A DNA stretch of 64,000 nucleotides from Cristatella mucedo (lineage: Eukaryota > Bryozoa > Phylactolaemata > Cristatellidae), in contig WPIO01000007.1 in assembly GCA_009760855.2 (NCBI GenBank), positions 7,516,501-7,580,500 of the forward strand, given 5' to 3'. The notes beneath the pieces were generated by a model. That model was not told where the DNA came from. It was given only the letters and a program-made list of their open reading frames with translations, and did not search any database. Of the stretch, positions 1 to 13,200 are shown in pieces (position 1 is the stretch's first letter; every line of letters starts with the position of its first letter). Position numbers and translations under genes: made by a program.

Positions 1-884
1 TTTTGCAAAGCTGTACTTGAGCGTTCGAGAACTAGGCGGCTCGAGAGAAAATACTTGAAATACCGAACCTGCAAGCCTTACACTCTCTCTTGCTAGGAAT
101 GGGCTTGCTGCAAGCGATTTTCAATTCACAAATTCTAGGTGTAGCAGCAGAAATCAAGAATTCAATTGTACGACAATAGTGAAATTGTATTAGGCATGCT
201 CGATCGATCGAGGCCAAACAGTAAGGTCGCCGAGAACCTGCCAAGCTGTAGTAGCAGCCAGCTTTGGTGGGTAAGCAAAGGCCTGCAGAGCATCGAGGGA
301 ACGCATGTGTGACTGTACAGCGGTCACAAGCAGCAAGTATTTTAGCGTCCACGGGTCATAATTTCTTGCCTGCTACGCTCCAAATCTAAACAGATACGAT
401 TTAAACTGGTCTTAGCTGCACCAGTTTCCGTATTTGACACTCTCAAGAATTTATAGGCGGCAACTTGCTTACCGTCAAGCCTAGCTACAATAGTCATAGA
501 GCTGCCAAATTTTGTAAGGCAGTTGCTCACATCACTGAGTCGCCATCTTCAGCTGCTCTCTACTTACGCTCGCTGCCTTCGTTTTTAAGAGAGCTGTTCT
601 GCTGCTAACCATCGAACATGGTTTGAAAGTCACTCGGACGCTTACTGCAACTCGAAAAACTCTTTAATGCTAAATGCGTCGAGACTGTATTGAGTCAGTG
701 GGGATATAGGCACGCTATTTACAGGTAAGGTTGTATATTCTAGTGCATCTCACACATCTGTCCATATCCTTTACTAGTACATGTATGTACATGCAGGTTT
801 CTAGGCCCATACATATATATGCTCTAGTGTATGTATTAACACAGATACATGTGGGCGTGACCACGCCCCCAATGCTGTCCTGCC
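1..884. other. No supported gene at left edge
   Basis: No recognisable protein or repeat family is seen here. A possible short first exon on the minus strand ends near 566 at a GTAAGT donor, with a possible second exon near 249-293 after a pyrimidine-AG site. The encoded peptide is too short to identify, so it is left as a hint and not called as a gene. Confidence 0.4.
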
Positions 885-889
885 ACAGC

Positions 890-1062
890 CGGACTCACAC
901 CACTCCACCCGGACGACGGGCGTGTCGAGTACCGCCTCATTAGGTGTATCAGTTGGACAGTATCGGCTAACTTTATTGGATTTATTGGGAACGGGTCAGT
1001 TGTGGTCACGTGACCGGCTAGCAATGCAGCCGAGAACTTTCTGTTTGCCCACCGGCCTGTGT
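890..1062 (+). repeat. Dispersed repeat G, copy 1
   Basis: About 165 bp here align by eye with 44,512-44,682. Shared blocks include CAGTTGGACAGTATCGGCT, a GGTCAG stretch and CCACCGGCCTG at the right end. The stretch is richer in CpG than its surroundings and continues into CpG-rich sequence to about 1,270 that was not matched elsewhere. Class unknown; it could be part of a larger element or an old promoter-like repeat. Confidence 0.55.
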
Positions 1063-1439
1063 GGACGTTATCCCCCTCTCTATTTTTCTCTTCTCTCTGC
1101 GCGTTCCGGAGCTGCTTCTACGACGGCCACCGATTCATCCGTATGTACCCCAGCTCGCTTCGAGTTTGCCTGCGTACGATACAATACAGCCGTCGTCGTC
1201 AGCACCACAAATCGCTTGTGGGGGCGACGTTCATCTTCGTCGTCGAGCCGCCGCCATCTGCGTGCGAGCCCCGACATATGCACGTGCATGTAAGCACGTA
1301 TTCACACTCATGCACCACCCGAACACACACACAAGCTCTTCAGCCTGTGCTTGAGATACATGTACTCTCACTAAAAGTGTTCTGGCTTGAACACACAAAC
1401 TCTATGAGCATCGCACACGCAACCGAATGCATGCGCGAA

Positions 1440-1514
1440 CGCACGAATGCAAACACACACGCACGCACAGACGCACGCACACACACACACACACAAGCAC
1501 ACTCGCACACAAAA
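1440..1514. repeat. CA/CG-rich simple repeat
   Basis: Imperfect (CA)n mixed with GCAC units, with cytosines and adenines alternating on this strand. Long open frames across it are a by-product of the repeat and not genes. It ends about 30 bp before a LINE A 3' fragment. Confidence 0.9.
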
Positions 1515-1544
1515 TAACGAACTGTGAATCTGTCAGAAATAGCG

Positions 1545-2137
1545 ATCTCACATCGTGCAGCTAAGCTTGTCTGTCGTGAGCATCGCAGTCGCCATAGCAC
1601 ACGACTTCTTGCCGACCTACACTGGCTCCCAATTAAGCAGCATATCGATATCAAGGTTCTGTCACTTTTTTGTAGGTCCTTCATTCTCTGGCTTCAGCCT
1701 ACCTTAGCGGAACTACTCCCTCAGCAGGCTAGCATCTTACCACATTCTCAAACTAATCGTTTAGCAACACATCGTCCAAGCCTTGCATCCTTTCGGAGAC
1801 CTCGCCTTTAGTTCCTATGCTCCCAAAAACTGGAACTCACACTCGACGGACGTCACACATTCCCTGACGACAAAAGAAAAACACTAAAAAAAGCACTTAT
1901 TTGTCACAGCCTTTGGCGTGTCCTTGTGATTCGTTCTTTTCGCTCATGCTTGCTGCCGCTGTGCATGCTGCCACTAACCATCTTTGCATGCTGACCTTGC
2001 ACATGTCACCTTTAAACATGTTATCCGACACTATGTATGCTAATACATGATCGTGATTCATTTACAGCATATGTAAACTGCCTTGAAAGAGATTAGTGTT
2101 TCCGATGGCGCCTTACAAATGTATTATTACTATTAGG
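1545..2137 (+). mobile_element. LINE A 3' fragment (CR1/L2-like)
   Basis: Frameshifted remains of the C-terminal end of the LINE ORF2 are visible, including the LVCREHRS-like block, the [12 protein letters not shown] block and the WNS block. These are followed by the family 3' UTR with its GCATGCTGCCACTAACCA and TTGCATGCTGACC phrases. It ends with the tail GATGGCGCCTTACAAATG and ATT units. Strongly 5' truncated and not functional. Confidence 0.85.
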
Positions 2138-4201
2138 ACTACCAGGTCCATAAATCATAAATAAGCTCTAGAACACTGAATGGGAGATCTGCAGAAGAAG
2201 TAGTAACGTGTAATAGACAAGAACAGCTGGCTTAGTATGCTTCACTCGGCTGAAATTTTTAAAAACCTCCCTAGTTCTCACGAGAAAATCGTCGCGTACA
2301 TGCTTATGCGTATATCCCGTCTGTAATTCTATTAAGCCATGAAGGCTAGGTTGATATTACACTGGAGTGTTGCTTTAGCACAGTCAAAGCATAGGCAGCT
2401 TTTGGTGATGACACGTCGCCGAAAGCCACCATCTTACACAGTGAGAAGTGAGAAGCATAACTGAATCAGGTGGGTAGTAGAGGACGTTTGCAGTGTGGAA
2501 GTAGCGATGGCTGGAAAGCATGCCCAACAGGTGGCACCAGAGATTCCTTCGCCCAAGATTTGCTGCAGCAAGCTGCTCAGCCAAGGACACAGGGAGCGAA
2601 AGCTTCATCGCTTGCAGTCCTCTCATGAAAAACGTACATTTAATTTAGTGTTTTTACCGGACCTGCAGTACGAGGAATCGAAATCGGTGCAGTAGTTCAT
2701 CTAGGTATGAAGGACACGTTCCAAAGTAAACCGTGTGGGCCCAAATATGAATTTTGCTCTCTATCCATTTACAAAACGGAACCCATCGCAGCTTCTTTTA
2801 ATACAAGTTAAAGTGGCTGAATTTCTACTATCTTAATAACCAGCCCTGCAGCCAAATTAATCAAACACTTCAGAAGCTTGGCGGCATTTTTAGGTAGCCC
2901 TGTGCCCATAGTGGATGACAGCAGCACAGCCGGAGTACTGATCGAAACCCTGGAGCTCGGTCAGCAAGCAGAGCCATCCACAGCATCAGTGATGCAGTTG
3001 AACTAACCCAGCTCCCCAAGCTAAAAAAGGCCTACCTCAATTCAAAAATTACTAGCTAAAACCTGCTTACAGACACGAGTACCTAAGAAATAAAGCCGGG
3101 CCATAAGATCGGCAGGAGAGCTTTAGCCCAATAAACGTAGGAGCTGCACCAGTGGATAACCCTATACAAAAAGCATTTCGATCGACTTACCAGCATCCTG
3201 ATTCGAACCAACCAGTTTCAGCACTGCACATCCAAAAAGTTGAGGCACCTTGCAGTCAAAAGCTTGAACCAGCGATTCACACACATCACTTGCAACATAA
3301 CTACCACGATTGGGCTTCCAGGGTTAGCTAGTTAATATTTATTAGCTAGCTGCCTTTAGCTCAATGATGTGTGACTAATGGGAGCCCCATGATGACAAGC
3401 TCACAAAGACCACTCTCAAAGGCATGTCCATATATTGCCACGGCATTCCCGACGATGATTCGTTTCGGATGCTCAAATGCATTCTGACTTTAGCCTATCC
3501 GGTGGCCTCAACCTAGCGGCAGGCAGTTACTACTCGTCTTTGCAAAGATAAAGGCATCAGCAGCAGCTGATACGAAGTGGACAAACAGCTATTATTGCCG
3601 AAGAGATGTTGTAGTCGCACCTTACGCCACCCAAGTAGACCCAAGCTGCTGCAAGCGAACACTGAAATGAATCACGAGCAAAGGCATTCGGCAAGCGCAG
3701 TACTACAGTTAATAATGAGCCAAGGCATCCAGAGCTAGCGTACGATACATCTTTCCCGAGTTCCCATAGCAGCCATCACGCGATCGACGAACAAAGCGAG
3801 CAGCACGGCGAGATCGACGGCAACAGCACAGGCACGCAGCCCAGACGGTTCTTATTCAGTCCGCCACACGAAGAGCATTGGCAACTTGGAGCAACAGCAA
3901 GACGGCCAGCCGTATAGCAAGCATAAATGGCATTCAAAGGGATGGCCACAATATCAGCCACGACGTGCTGCGCCGTGTTTCAACTTGATAGCTCTGGAGC
4001 TCCAATACTCCGACGAAGCATTGCAGAATGACTCCACCATTGCCGAAAATGCATGGCTGCCATATAAAAATACTCAACATTCGTACAGCAGGCTACCGTG
4101 CGAAACGCAGGTTACTTCAAGTGTTCTTCCAAAACTTTCAAAAAAGATCGATCGGCAGCAGGAAGTCTTACAACCGTGGGCGTCTGCGTTTTTCCCAAAT
4201 A
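2138..4201. other. Region 3' of NIPSNAP; mostly unrecognised
   Basis: No convincing exon is seen. The right half is where the 3' UTR of the minus-strand NIPSNAP gene must lie. The closest polyadenylation-like words on that strand are AATAAG near 3,850 and AATAAA near 3,340, and neither can be preferred. About 170 bp at 2,360-2,530 resemble the LINE B 3' region in minus orientation. Confidence 0.5.
2360..2530 (-). mobile_element. Possible LINE B 3' relic
   Basis: The stretch resembles the 3' part of LINE B copies at 47,200-47,340 and 52,930-53,080, with shared GAAGCATAACTGAATCAG and ATGGCTGGAAAG-like phrases. It is much diverged, and only an alignment could confirm it. Confidence 0.4.
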
Positions 4202-4266
4202 CTACTGCTCTGGCGAGAATGGGGTCGGTATGAGAATTCGCGTCTGGAGTTCACGGATGAGTGGCA
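4202..4266 (-). CDS. NIPSNAP: NIPSNAP terminal exon h (stop codon)
   Basis: The last coding exon follows TTATACAG and reads [14 protein letters not shown] and then SPEQ before a TAG at 4,202-4,204. The preceding intron (4,267-5,055) is rich in CA dinucleotides. The end of the protein is at the position expected for the family. Confidence 0.93.
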
Positions 4267-7200
4267 CTGTATAAATAGATAACAGAGGCATGTGAGCAGA
4301 GCAGCAAAGAGAATAAGAGGCAGCTACACTTCGCACGCGGACGTGTGAGCACACACGCACACACGAGTGCATGCAGCCACAAACAATTGCACTCACCAAC
4401 CCGCCCACGCACCATACGCACATACGGACCACATGCACATTCATATGTACTCAAAGTCACGCGAGCAATTCGCCATGTACACAGCACGTGGTCCCACAGT
4501 CCTGCTTGCTGTTCCCTGATTGAACTGCAACTTGTTCTGTGGTTCAAAGAATTGGATTTAATTCCAGAAGTGTGAAGAGTACAGAACAAACTTACACCCG
4601 ACAGCTGCTACAGTCCCACCCACTACGCTGCTTGTGCGCAGACAACATGCAGTGAATATCAAACATAAAAATGGTCAGAGCACTTATGCATTTGCATGTC
4701 TGTATGGGCTTGCTCACAGGTACCCACATACCCGCATGCACACCAGACAAACATGCACAGACACGCTTTCCCATACATGCACGGTCTCCATGTCCCTAGC
4801 ATTTGCATGCAAGAACGACGAGCAGTTAAGATAGCAGGCACGCGTCATTCCGAGGCACATGGCTTCATTTGCTCCCACATTCGAACCGTAGCAACAGTGA
4901 TTCGTTCGGTAGCACCTGTCACATGACACAGCTGATTGGGAGAAGAATGCCACTAGATGACATCGTAGCTCAATGCTGAGAGCAACGTGATGCAGTCGAT
5001 GCCTGCGAGTAGCAGACGACGGCGCGTTGCAGCACGCGGCACTTGGCGCACGTACCGGTGTAGCGGACTGTGTCGTCCCAGCCGGGCTTGCTCCAGGCTG
5101 CCTCCCTTGTCTCCTTCCTAGCCTGCAAGTCCTTGTATGCTGAAACAGATTTAAAACCACCGACTCGTCAAGGCGTACCATAGTACTACTCAAACTAACA
5201 ACAATTGACCGAAAATCGGTGGCGTGAAGCTAGAATTTTGAATGAATATTTAGTACACAACAGTTTTAAGCATGGGCTCATCCCCATGCAAATGAGCTGC
5301 AAAGATAATGGCCACTACCATAATCCACTGAAATAAACTGCAAATCCACCAGAAAATGCACAAATGAACCCTCAACTTGAATTGCATCATATGCTAAGCT
5401 ATCGTTTAAGCATACCCACACAATTTCGAGCCATTTAACATTACTGCAATGGATTGCACGAAAAGGCATGAGCAAGTTTAGAAAATCCGCAGCCTATTGG
5501 CTGAGCAAGGCTTGCTAACCCCTGAACGGTTAGCAATCAAATTCGTGAACAGTATAGTGTAGCAACAAGTGAGGGACACTCCATCTGCTGGCCTGCACCT
5601 CTGCGACATCTGCATTTCTGCCCGTCCAGCACATCTGCCTCGTCCTGCACCTCTACTTCGTCCTGCATCTCTACTCCAACCTTCACCTCTGCCTCGTCCT
5701 TCACCTCTGCCTCGTCCTTCACCTCTGCCTCGTCCTTCACCTCTGCCTCGTCCTTCACCTCTGCCTCGTCCTTCACCTCTGCCTCGTCCTTCACCTCTGC
5801 TTCGTCCTGCACCTCTGCCTCGTCATGCACGTCTGTCACGTCCTGCACCTCTGCCTCGCCCTGCTGCAACAGCCAGGCCTCCTTCAGCAATGCATCAACA
5901 TCTCCCACCTAGGAAACTGTTACGACGATAACAGTAGGCTGCATCAATTTACAGAATCATGCCCTATAGAGATGATCCTATCAAGAAGTCATACCTCGTT
6001 TTCAACTCTCCATCCTCTCCCTAAGAGATGCATGCATGAACACGCAGCAATATATCCACATGATCCCCCTAGTTGTCCATTCTCCACGTTCACATTAATT
6101 TTTTCTCTATCTGCGTTCTCCACATGATTTTACTCTTTCTTTCTAGCCGTGCCTTTTCTCTCTGATCGATTCTCATTCTGCATCATCCTCTCACTTTGAT
6201 TGTCAGTCGCTCATTCTCAACAAGACTCACCTCTGTTGCTGCCTGCTACTTTCTCACACTCTCATTCACTATCAATCTCTAAAGCTTGATACATTTTTCT
6301 TTCTTCCCTCAAGCGAGCTTCGTCATCACTTACATTTCAAAGTACGATTGCCCCAGCTCTTCAAAGGATACATATCCTCCTGATGGCATGCTAAAAACGA
6401 ACCTGTCATTGCCACCTGATTGCATTCACCCACTAACGTCTGCTTAATTCGAAAAGATCAAAAAATGATGTCAATATTAAAAATAGAACATTTGTATAGC
6501 AACCAAAAGGAGCCTAATGCCTTTATAGGCACTCGATGTATGCGGGCAACAAAGCATGCCACTTGCTAAGCGATGAAATCCAAGATTTCAGCACTCGCAA
6601 GGACAGAGATAAATCCAGCAAGAAGGAGCACATGCTGAGAGAAGCATAAGGACTCTTAGCTTCTCAAATTAAGTAGGTCACGGATTGTTGCAAAATCAGC
6701 CGGTAGCGACCTGCATGCTTTGGGAGCATACAAGCTGGATGGCCTGGGGATTCCAAGGATGTGAGGCTGGTTAGAAGCACAGCTTGACGATTCGAGTCTG
6801 AAAAGCAGGCTGTACGAGAAGCAAAGCCCGACTAAAAAGTATAACAGAAGAAGCAAAGTTCTGCTCACAGGACCCCAGTCTGTATGGCTCGCATGCCAAT
6901 CAGGCTCAAATGTTTCAAGCGCATCAGCAAGCAAACAATATCTCGACTTCACAGGTAAATTAGGCAAGCCTTCGTTAGGCTATGCACCGCTCGATTATCA
7001 CGAGTGGCGGGGCGCAGCAGTAGAGACAGCTACCGGCTGACACCATTATGAGGCCAGGCATATTTTGGCACCCCCAGCTTGAGATGAGCAGCTGCCAGAC
7101 TGCAAGCAGACGAAAAGAATGCTGTCCAGTCGACTTCACCACTCAGGGCACAGCTTTCGAAGACTCGCTTATTCGGCTGGACAGGGAATCCTGCAAGGTG

Positions 7201-10200
7201 GGCACTGGCCACTTAGGTGGCCCAACTTGAGAGCTGCTGCACGGATCCGGCTGGATTTTTAAATTTCATTTTGAATTTTTTCGGTAAAAGAGACCTGCGG
7301 CGCCAATAGATCTGCATGCCAAGCAGGCTACAGAAATTGAATCGCTGCATGTATTGATGACATGTGCACGTGGATGGCAGCAAACTGTCGTACATTGAAT
7401 GATGACAAAACCAACTTACTAGTTATTGGCCAACATAATGTGATTCAGAAATTGGAAATGCTAACACTCCAAATCGGCTCTGCCAGCAGATCTCATGTTG
7501 AATCTGAACGAAATCTAGGTGTCATGTTCTAAAGTGACCTCTCATTAGACTACCACATCAACTTCACAGTCAAGTCTGCCTACTTTTAGCTACGTAACAT
7601 TGCTAGTATTCGGGGTTGTTTAGACAGGGATACCACATCCAAATTGATCCATGCACTTGTGACATCCCGTCTTGACTTCTGCTATCACTGCTTGCTGGTC
7701 TACCGGCCTGTGCAATCAGGTGCCTACAGCCGGTGCAGAACTCTGCAGCTAGGCTTGTCTGTCGCGAGCATCGCAGTTGCTGTGTCGCACCAATTCTTGC
7801 AGACCTGCACTGGTTCCCAGTCAAGCAACACATCGACTTCAAGGTTCTGTCACCCACTTTTAGGTCACTTCATACTTTGGTTCCAGCCTACCAATCAGAT
7901 CTACTCCCTACCAGGCTAAGTTTACCAACTTTCCGGAATCTAATCGTTTACCTATACGGCGTACGAACCTCAAATCTTTTGAAGACCCTGCCTTTAGTTC
8001 GTATGCTCCCAAAGCCTGGAACTCACTCCCGACCTGCGTCCTAACTTGTCCACATTTAAAAAGAAACTAAAACACATATTTATCACAGCATTTAGTGGAT
8101 CCCCGTGATTCGTCCTTTATGTGCTTATTTGTGCTGACACTGTGCATGCTGCCACTAGCCAATAAAATTATACAAGCTGATTTAGCAGCCTCTTTTTGTA
8201 TAGCAACAGAAGAGCCTTGACGGCTATCACCACCGCTTGCAGCGGCGATAAAGGATCGCCCACCACAGGATTCGAACCCACGACCTCGAGGCCGAGGTCG
8301 TGTAAAGCAACCGCCTTACCTTGCGAGCCATTACGGCACACCAAACTTGCATGCCGACCCTATGCATGTCATCCCTAACCAACTTATTCTTGTTGTTTAT
8401 CGAGAATGTCACCACTAACCATTTGATCCTGCTTCCTTTGCAGCAAATGTAAAGTGCCTAGAAAGAGATTGAGCTCTCTGAGGGCGCTATATCAAATGCA
8501 TTATTATTATTAATGGATCGAACTCGAATACACCGACTGAAGCCTATAGCTCACAAGCTCTCAAAGGCTAACGCCATAGCATACCATGACTGGATGACAT
8601 TGAAAATAAGCTAAAATCATACACACTACTCCTCGCAGCTGATGCTCAGTCACTGAGAATTGTTCTTTGCGTGCCTATGCATACTAAAATATGCATGCTA
8701 CCCCTATGCATTTGACATGCTTCCTTTCCAGCATATACCATGTGCCTAGGGAGAGGTAGTTCTAGTAGAGCAATATCAACTGTGTACAAGTTTAATTTAG
8801 ATTTTCATCAAAGCATAATGGCACCAGAGAAGCCCGAGCAGAACTGCTGCTTACTGCAGTCCCAACCTGTCCGAGGGCTCATGCTGCTACGGCCAGTCTA
8901 CGGTTTCTGGCGAAGTTCCGGTGACATTGGACACTGGACAAACACACCGGCTCTCGGTTGCGTACTACATTTTCAAACAGCTGACTTCCGCATTCAATTA
9001 TTTAATGCAAGCAGCACCACTGATGCATATTAACGGCGCGCGTGGGCTGCCTGAATAGGACAGTGGCTAATAACGACCAGCTGCATGCTTACTCTGTCAG
9101 TCGGCAGACACGTGCTAGGGCAGTGCTGACGACGGCTGTGCCACGGTCATTCAACGGGACTGTGGCCGCCTATTCGGCGGTCCAATCCGGCAATGCACCA
9201 GCGACCGCTGGGGAAGTGAGACGTCATAACTTCGCCGGGGCTGAGCCACAGCTAATGGCTACTAGTTGAGCTCAGTCGAGCGCATGCAAACTAGCGTTGG
9301 CAAACAATCGCTGCAGCAACGCTTCAAACCAGCACAAACACGGTCGGGCACATACAAGTGAGTCAGGCGGGTCGGCACACTTGTCAAAGGAGCAAGAGAA
9401 GGTGAGTGAGAGTCAACAGGGGGGGGGAGGAGCAAATGCCAAAGCCGGCGGCGGGAGCAGCAGCAGGATGCAGCCATTGGCGGCCGACTAATGCATTCTG
9501 AGCATCGCTTTACCCCAGAGGTGATGAGCCTGATAAAGTTGGCCGACGTGAGAGAAAAAGCCACACACGGCCTCGTTGTTATCTCTCCTGAACTTCAGGC
9601 CTCGTGCCCAGTTGTTGCCCCACTCGATATTGGTGCCGGGCTACAAAGCATACGTAGTCACGTGCACGCGAGCAGACCAGACCGCTCACGGCACCAGGCC
9701 GTGTTGGTACTGTCAGACTGTAGCTGACACCAACCAGGTCTGCACTCTAGGATGGCAGCAGACGGCACAACAACCGATGGCAGCAAGCACGAGCAGCAGA
9801 TACGCACTGGCACGCAGAGATTATGCTAGCAGCAAAGGATACAAACAGTACTAAGCAGACACTGCTACTAGGGGGTTAAATCAAGACCAGACAAATTTAA
9901 ATGCATAAACTATAAAGATTAACCAATTCAACAGCATTATCTAATGCAGCAGCAGAGGGGTGCAGCAGCTATTAAGTCTGCTGCAGCAGGCAATGAAGCA
10001 TTGCCTGCTGCAGTAGGCTTAATAAATTAAACCCACGACTCCGGGTCGAAAAGAGAATGCACCTATAAAGGTGAAGGCACGAGAGAGACACACGACCCTC
10101 ACCTCATCGATGCTCTGAAATAGTCAGGGCATGCAGCATGACACGCGAGCTAGACGTTTCAGCAAAAGTCTTGAGGGAAAGTGGCATTATGTGAAAGTGG

Positions 10201-13200
10201 CACACCGGTTATGTGAAAAGAACAGCAGAAAGCACCGTCCAGCAATGGCAGCCAGCACATCACAAAATAGGCATCTCATTACTGCAACCCTTAGAAAATT
10301 ATAATACAATTATACAGTTGCCACAGCAATTAACATAGGGAGAGGGCATCGCTCTTAACATAACATGCCGGGTATATTACCCTTCTCCATCGAAGTGAAA
10401 AAGTCAATGTAACGGCCGGTTGACTAATGATAAGATCTGCTATTTCCAAGTGAAAAAGTAAATCCACTTCCTGATAAGACCACGGCTGTGAGCAGGGGTG
10501 AATGGTAGGTGGGGGCGGAGCCCCCTTCACACGGGTTATAGCCCTCGATAGGTGGCATGCTTCACATAAAAGAGACACGCACTGCAGCAAATACAAACCT
10601 TCAAAGTGTAGCTACGCAACTCGTACAAGTTTCCACGAGCTCTGCCGCCGACAAAATCCCAAAAACTAAACTTCAGCAGCAGCTGATTGTAGCGTGACCG
10701 CAGCATCTGGTTTCTGGCCAGACGGAACTTCAAGATATCCTAAAATCAGAACACGATACACCAGGTAGGTCGTACCAGCTACGCACATCGTACCATAGGT
10801 TAGATGATGCCACAGTGGTTTGCGTTGCAACCAGACAACCTGATGACTTCAAGATGACAAATGCTGACTGCGAAAGAAAGCTTAATCAATACGACATGCT
10901 TTTAGTAAGCTGCATATAGACAATGGGGTTATGATTTATGACTACGGTAAAAGCAAAGTAAAGGTTAGCTGAATCAGCCACCTCATTTACACAGCAGCAC
11001 ATGAGCCATAGCAGCTAACACCCCCCCCTTGGAGTAACCGATGAAGAATTGCCTGCTGCAGGACTTGAATCCACAAATGGGCATCTCAATAATAATAAGA
11101 ATAATGAATTTGATATAGTGCCCTCAGAGAACCCAATCTCTTTCTAGGGACTTTACATTTGCTGCAAAGAAAGCACGATCGAATGGTTAGTGATATCGTG
11201 CTTGATAAACTACAGGATTAACAATGGTTATAAACATTAATATAATTAGGGGTGACATGCACAGGGTCGGCTGGCAACTTTGGTTAGTGGCAGCATGCAG
11301 TGTCAGCACGCATTAGCACATGAACGACGAATCACGGGGACCAACTAAATGCTGCCCTAAATAGTTGTGTTTTTAAGTTCTTTTTAAATGTGGTCAGGTC
11401 AGGGAATGTTCTGATGCAAGTCGGGAGGGAGTTCCAGGCTTTGGGAGCATACGAACTAAATGTACGGTCTCCGAAGGATTTGAGGTTAGTACGAGGTATT
11501 GGTAAACTGTTGGATTCCGAAAAGCAGGTGGTACGATGTCGGTTCTTTTCACGGTTTATACTCTCCCTCTGGCTGATGTGATTGTCAAGCACAACCTAGG
11601 CTATCACTTCTATGCGCACGATACTCAGTTAATAATAATAATAATAATAATATTACTAATGCACTTGATAAAGCGCCCTCAGAGAACTCAATCTCTCTCT
11701 CTCTAGGCGCTTCACATTTGCTGCAAAGGGAAATGCAATTGAATGGTGAGTAATATCATGCTTAATAAACAAACAACATGAATAACATGGTTAGAGGTGA
11801 CATGCACAGGGTCAGCATGCAAATGTGGTCAGTGGCAGCATGCACGGTGTCAGCAAGCATAAGCACACACATCAAGAAGAACAAACCACAGGGACCCGCT
11901 AAACGCTGTCCTAAATAGGTGTGTTTTAAAGTTCTTTTTAAATGTGGTCAAGTCAGGGGATGTTCTGATGCAAGTCAGGAGGGAGTTCCAGGCTTTAGGA
12001 GCATACGAACTAAATGCACGGTCTCGTAAGGATTTGAGGTTTGTACGAGGTAATTGTAGACTGTTGGGATTTCGAAAAGTGGGTGGTACGATGCTTGGCC
12101 TGATGGGGGAGTATATCCGATAGAGAGGCTGGAGCCAAAGAATGAAGGGACCTAAAAGTGAGCGACAAAATCTCGAAGTCGATCGTTGCTTGACTGGTAG
12201 CCAGTGCAGGTCGAGAAGTGGTGCGATGAGTCAACTGCGCCGTTCACGACAGACAAGCCTAGCTGCGGAGCTTTGCACCAGCTGCAAACGCCTGATTGCA
12301 CATGCTGGTAGGCCAGCTAGCAGTGAGTTACAGAAGTCAAGACAATAAACCAAGACCAAACGCCTGCAGGATGATTTGAAAAGGTTTAATTTTTTTCGAT
12401 AGCAGATCGAACGGCTTCAGCTTACTCTCCCCACTCCCTTCTTACTGTGACTCAATATCGTACCTTGTCGGTCCGATAGATGTGCAGAGCTTTGTTGAAC
12501 GTGGGGTAGCCACCTTTATATTTCCACAGGTGTACTACAAGTAAAACATTCGAATAACTGTCCAGGCTTAATCAACAATATACGAAAAACAAAACGGTAT
12601 GCGATAAGAACACATACAATTAATTCGAGTGCAGTGTGCCCTGCACTATCAAGATAGATATCGCAAAATATATACTCTCGCATCTCGCCTAGGCATCACT
12701 GGCACTGCACTACAATGGTCCATGTCCAATCTCAGTGGGAGACTCCAGAGTATTGATGTGAACAGACAAAGATTGCCCAAGGAACAACTTAGGTACGATG
12801 TACCTCAGGGGTCTGCGGTCGGTCTGCTTCTTTTTATAGTGTATACTCTCCATCATGCCGATGCGATTGCCAAGCACTATCTAGGCTTTCACTTCTATGC
12901 AGATGACCTCAGTTGTACCTTTGGATTGATCCCTCCCAGCCCTCGACTACGTCGAACTCTCTATACACCCTTGCTGCATGCATTGATGAAATCTGCTCAT
13001 GGATGGCAGTAAACCTTCTTCAATTGAATGTCGATAAAACCAACTTATAAGTTAACGTGGCTTTCGTGTCTCGGAATACCCTCATGCACACGTGGCAACA
13101 GGTGCATGAGCCTATACCAAGACATCATCAAAGATGCGACAGCAGTGAACTACAGGACTGCGCCGACGCCCGGAGCTACTCTGACTGTGACGACACTACT

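Noticed and set aside
4251-4589. A 112-codon minus-strand frame overlapping the NIPSNAP end
   Set aside because: It is another frame over the NIPSNAP intron and CA-rich sequence; the TVPLIREL frame is the one that fits the family.
5537-5931. Acidic EAEVKD or proline-rich repeat protein
   Set aside because: Open on both strands because the unit is 18 bp, and placed inside a NIPSNAP intron with no splice sites of its own.
8200-8345. A tRNA gene on the minus strand because of its perfect B box
   Set aside because: The same unit with a 90-bp body occurs five times, the acceptor stem does not pair and it sits inside a LINE. It is a SINE head.
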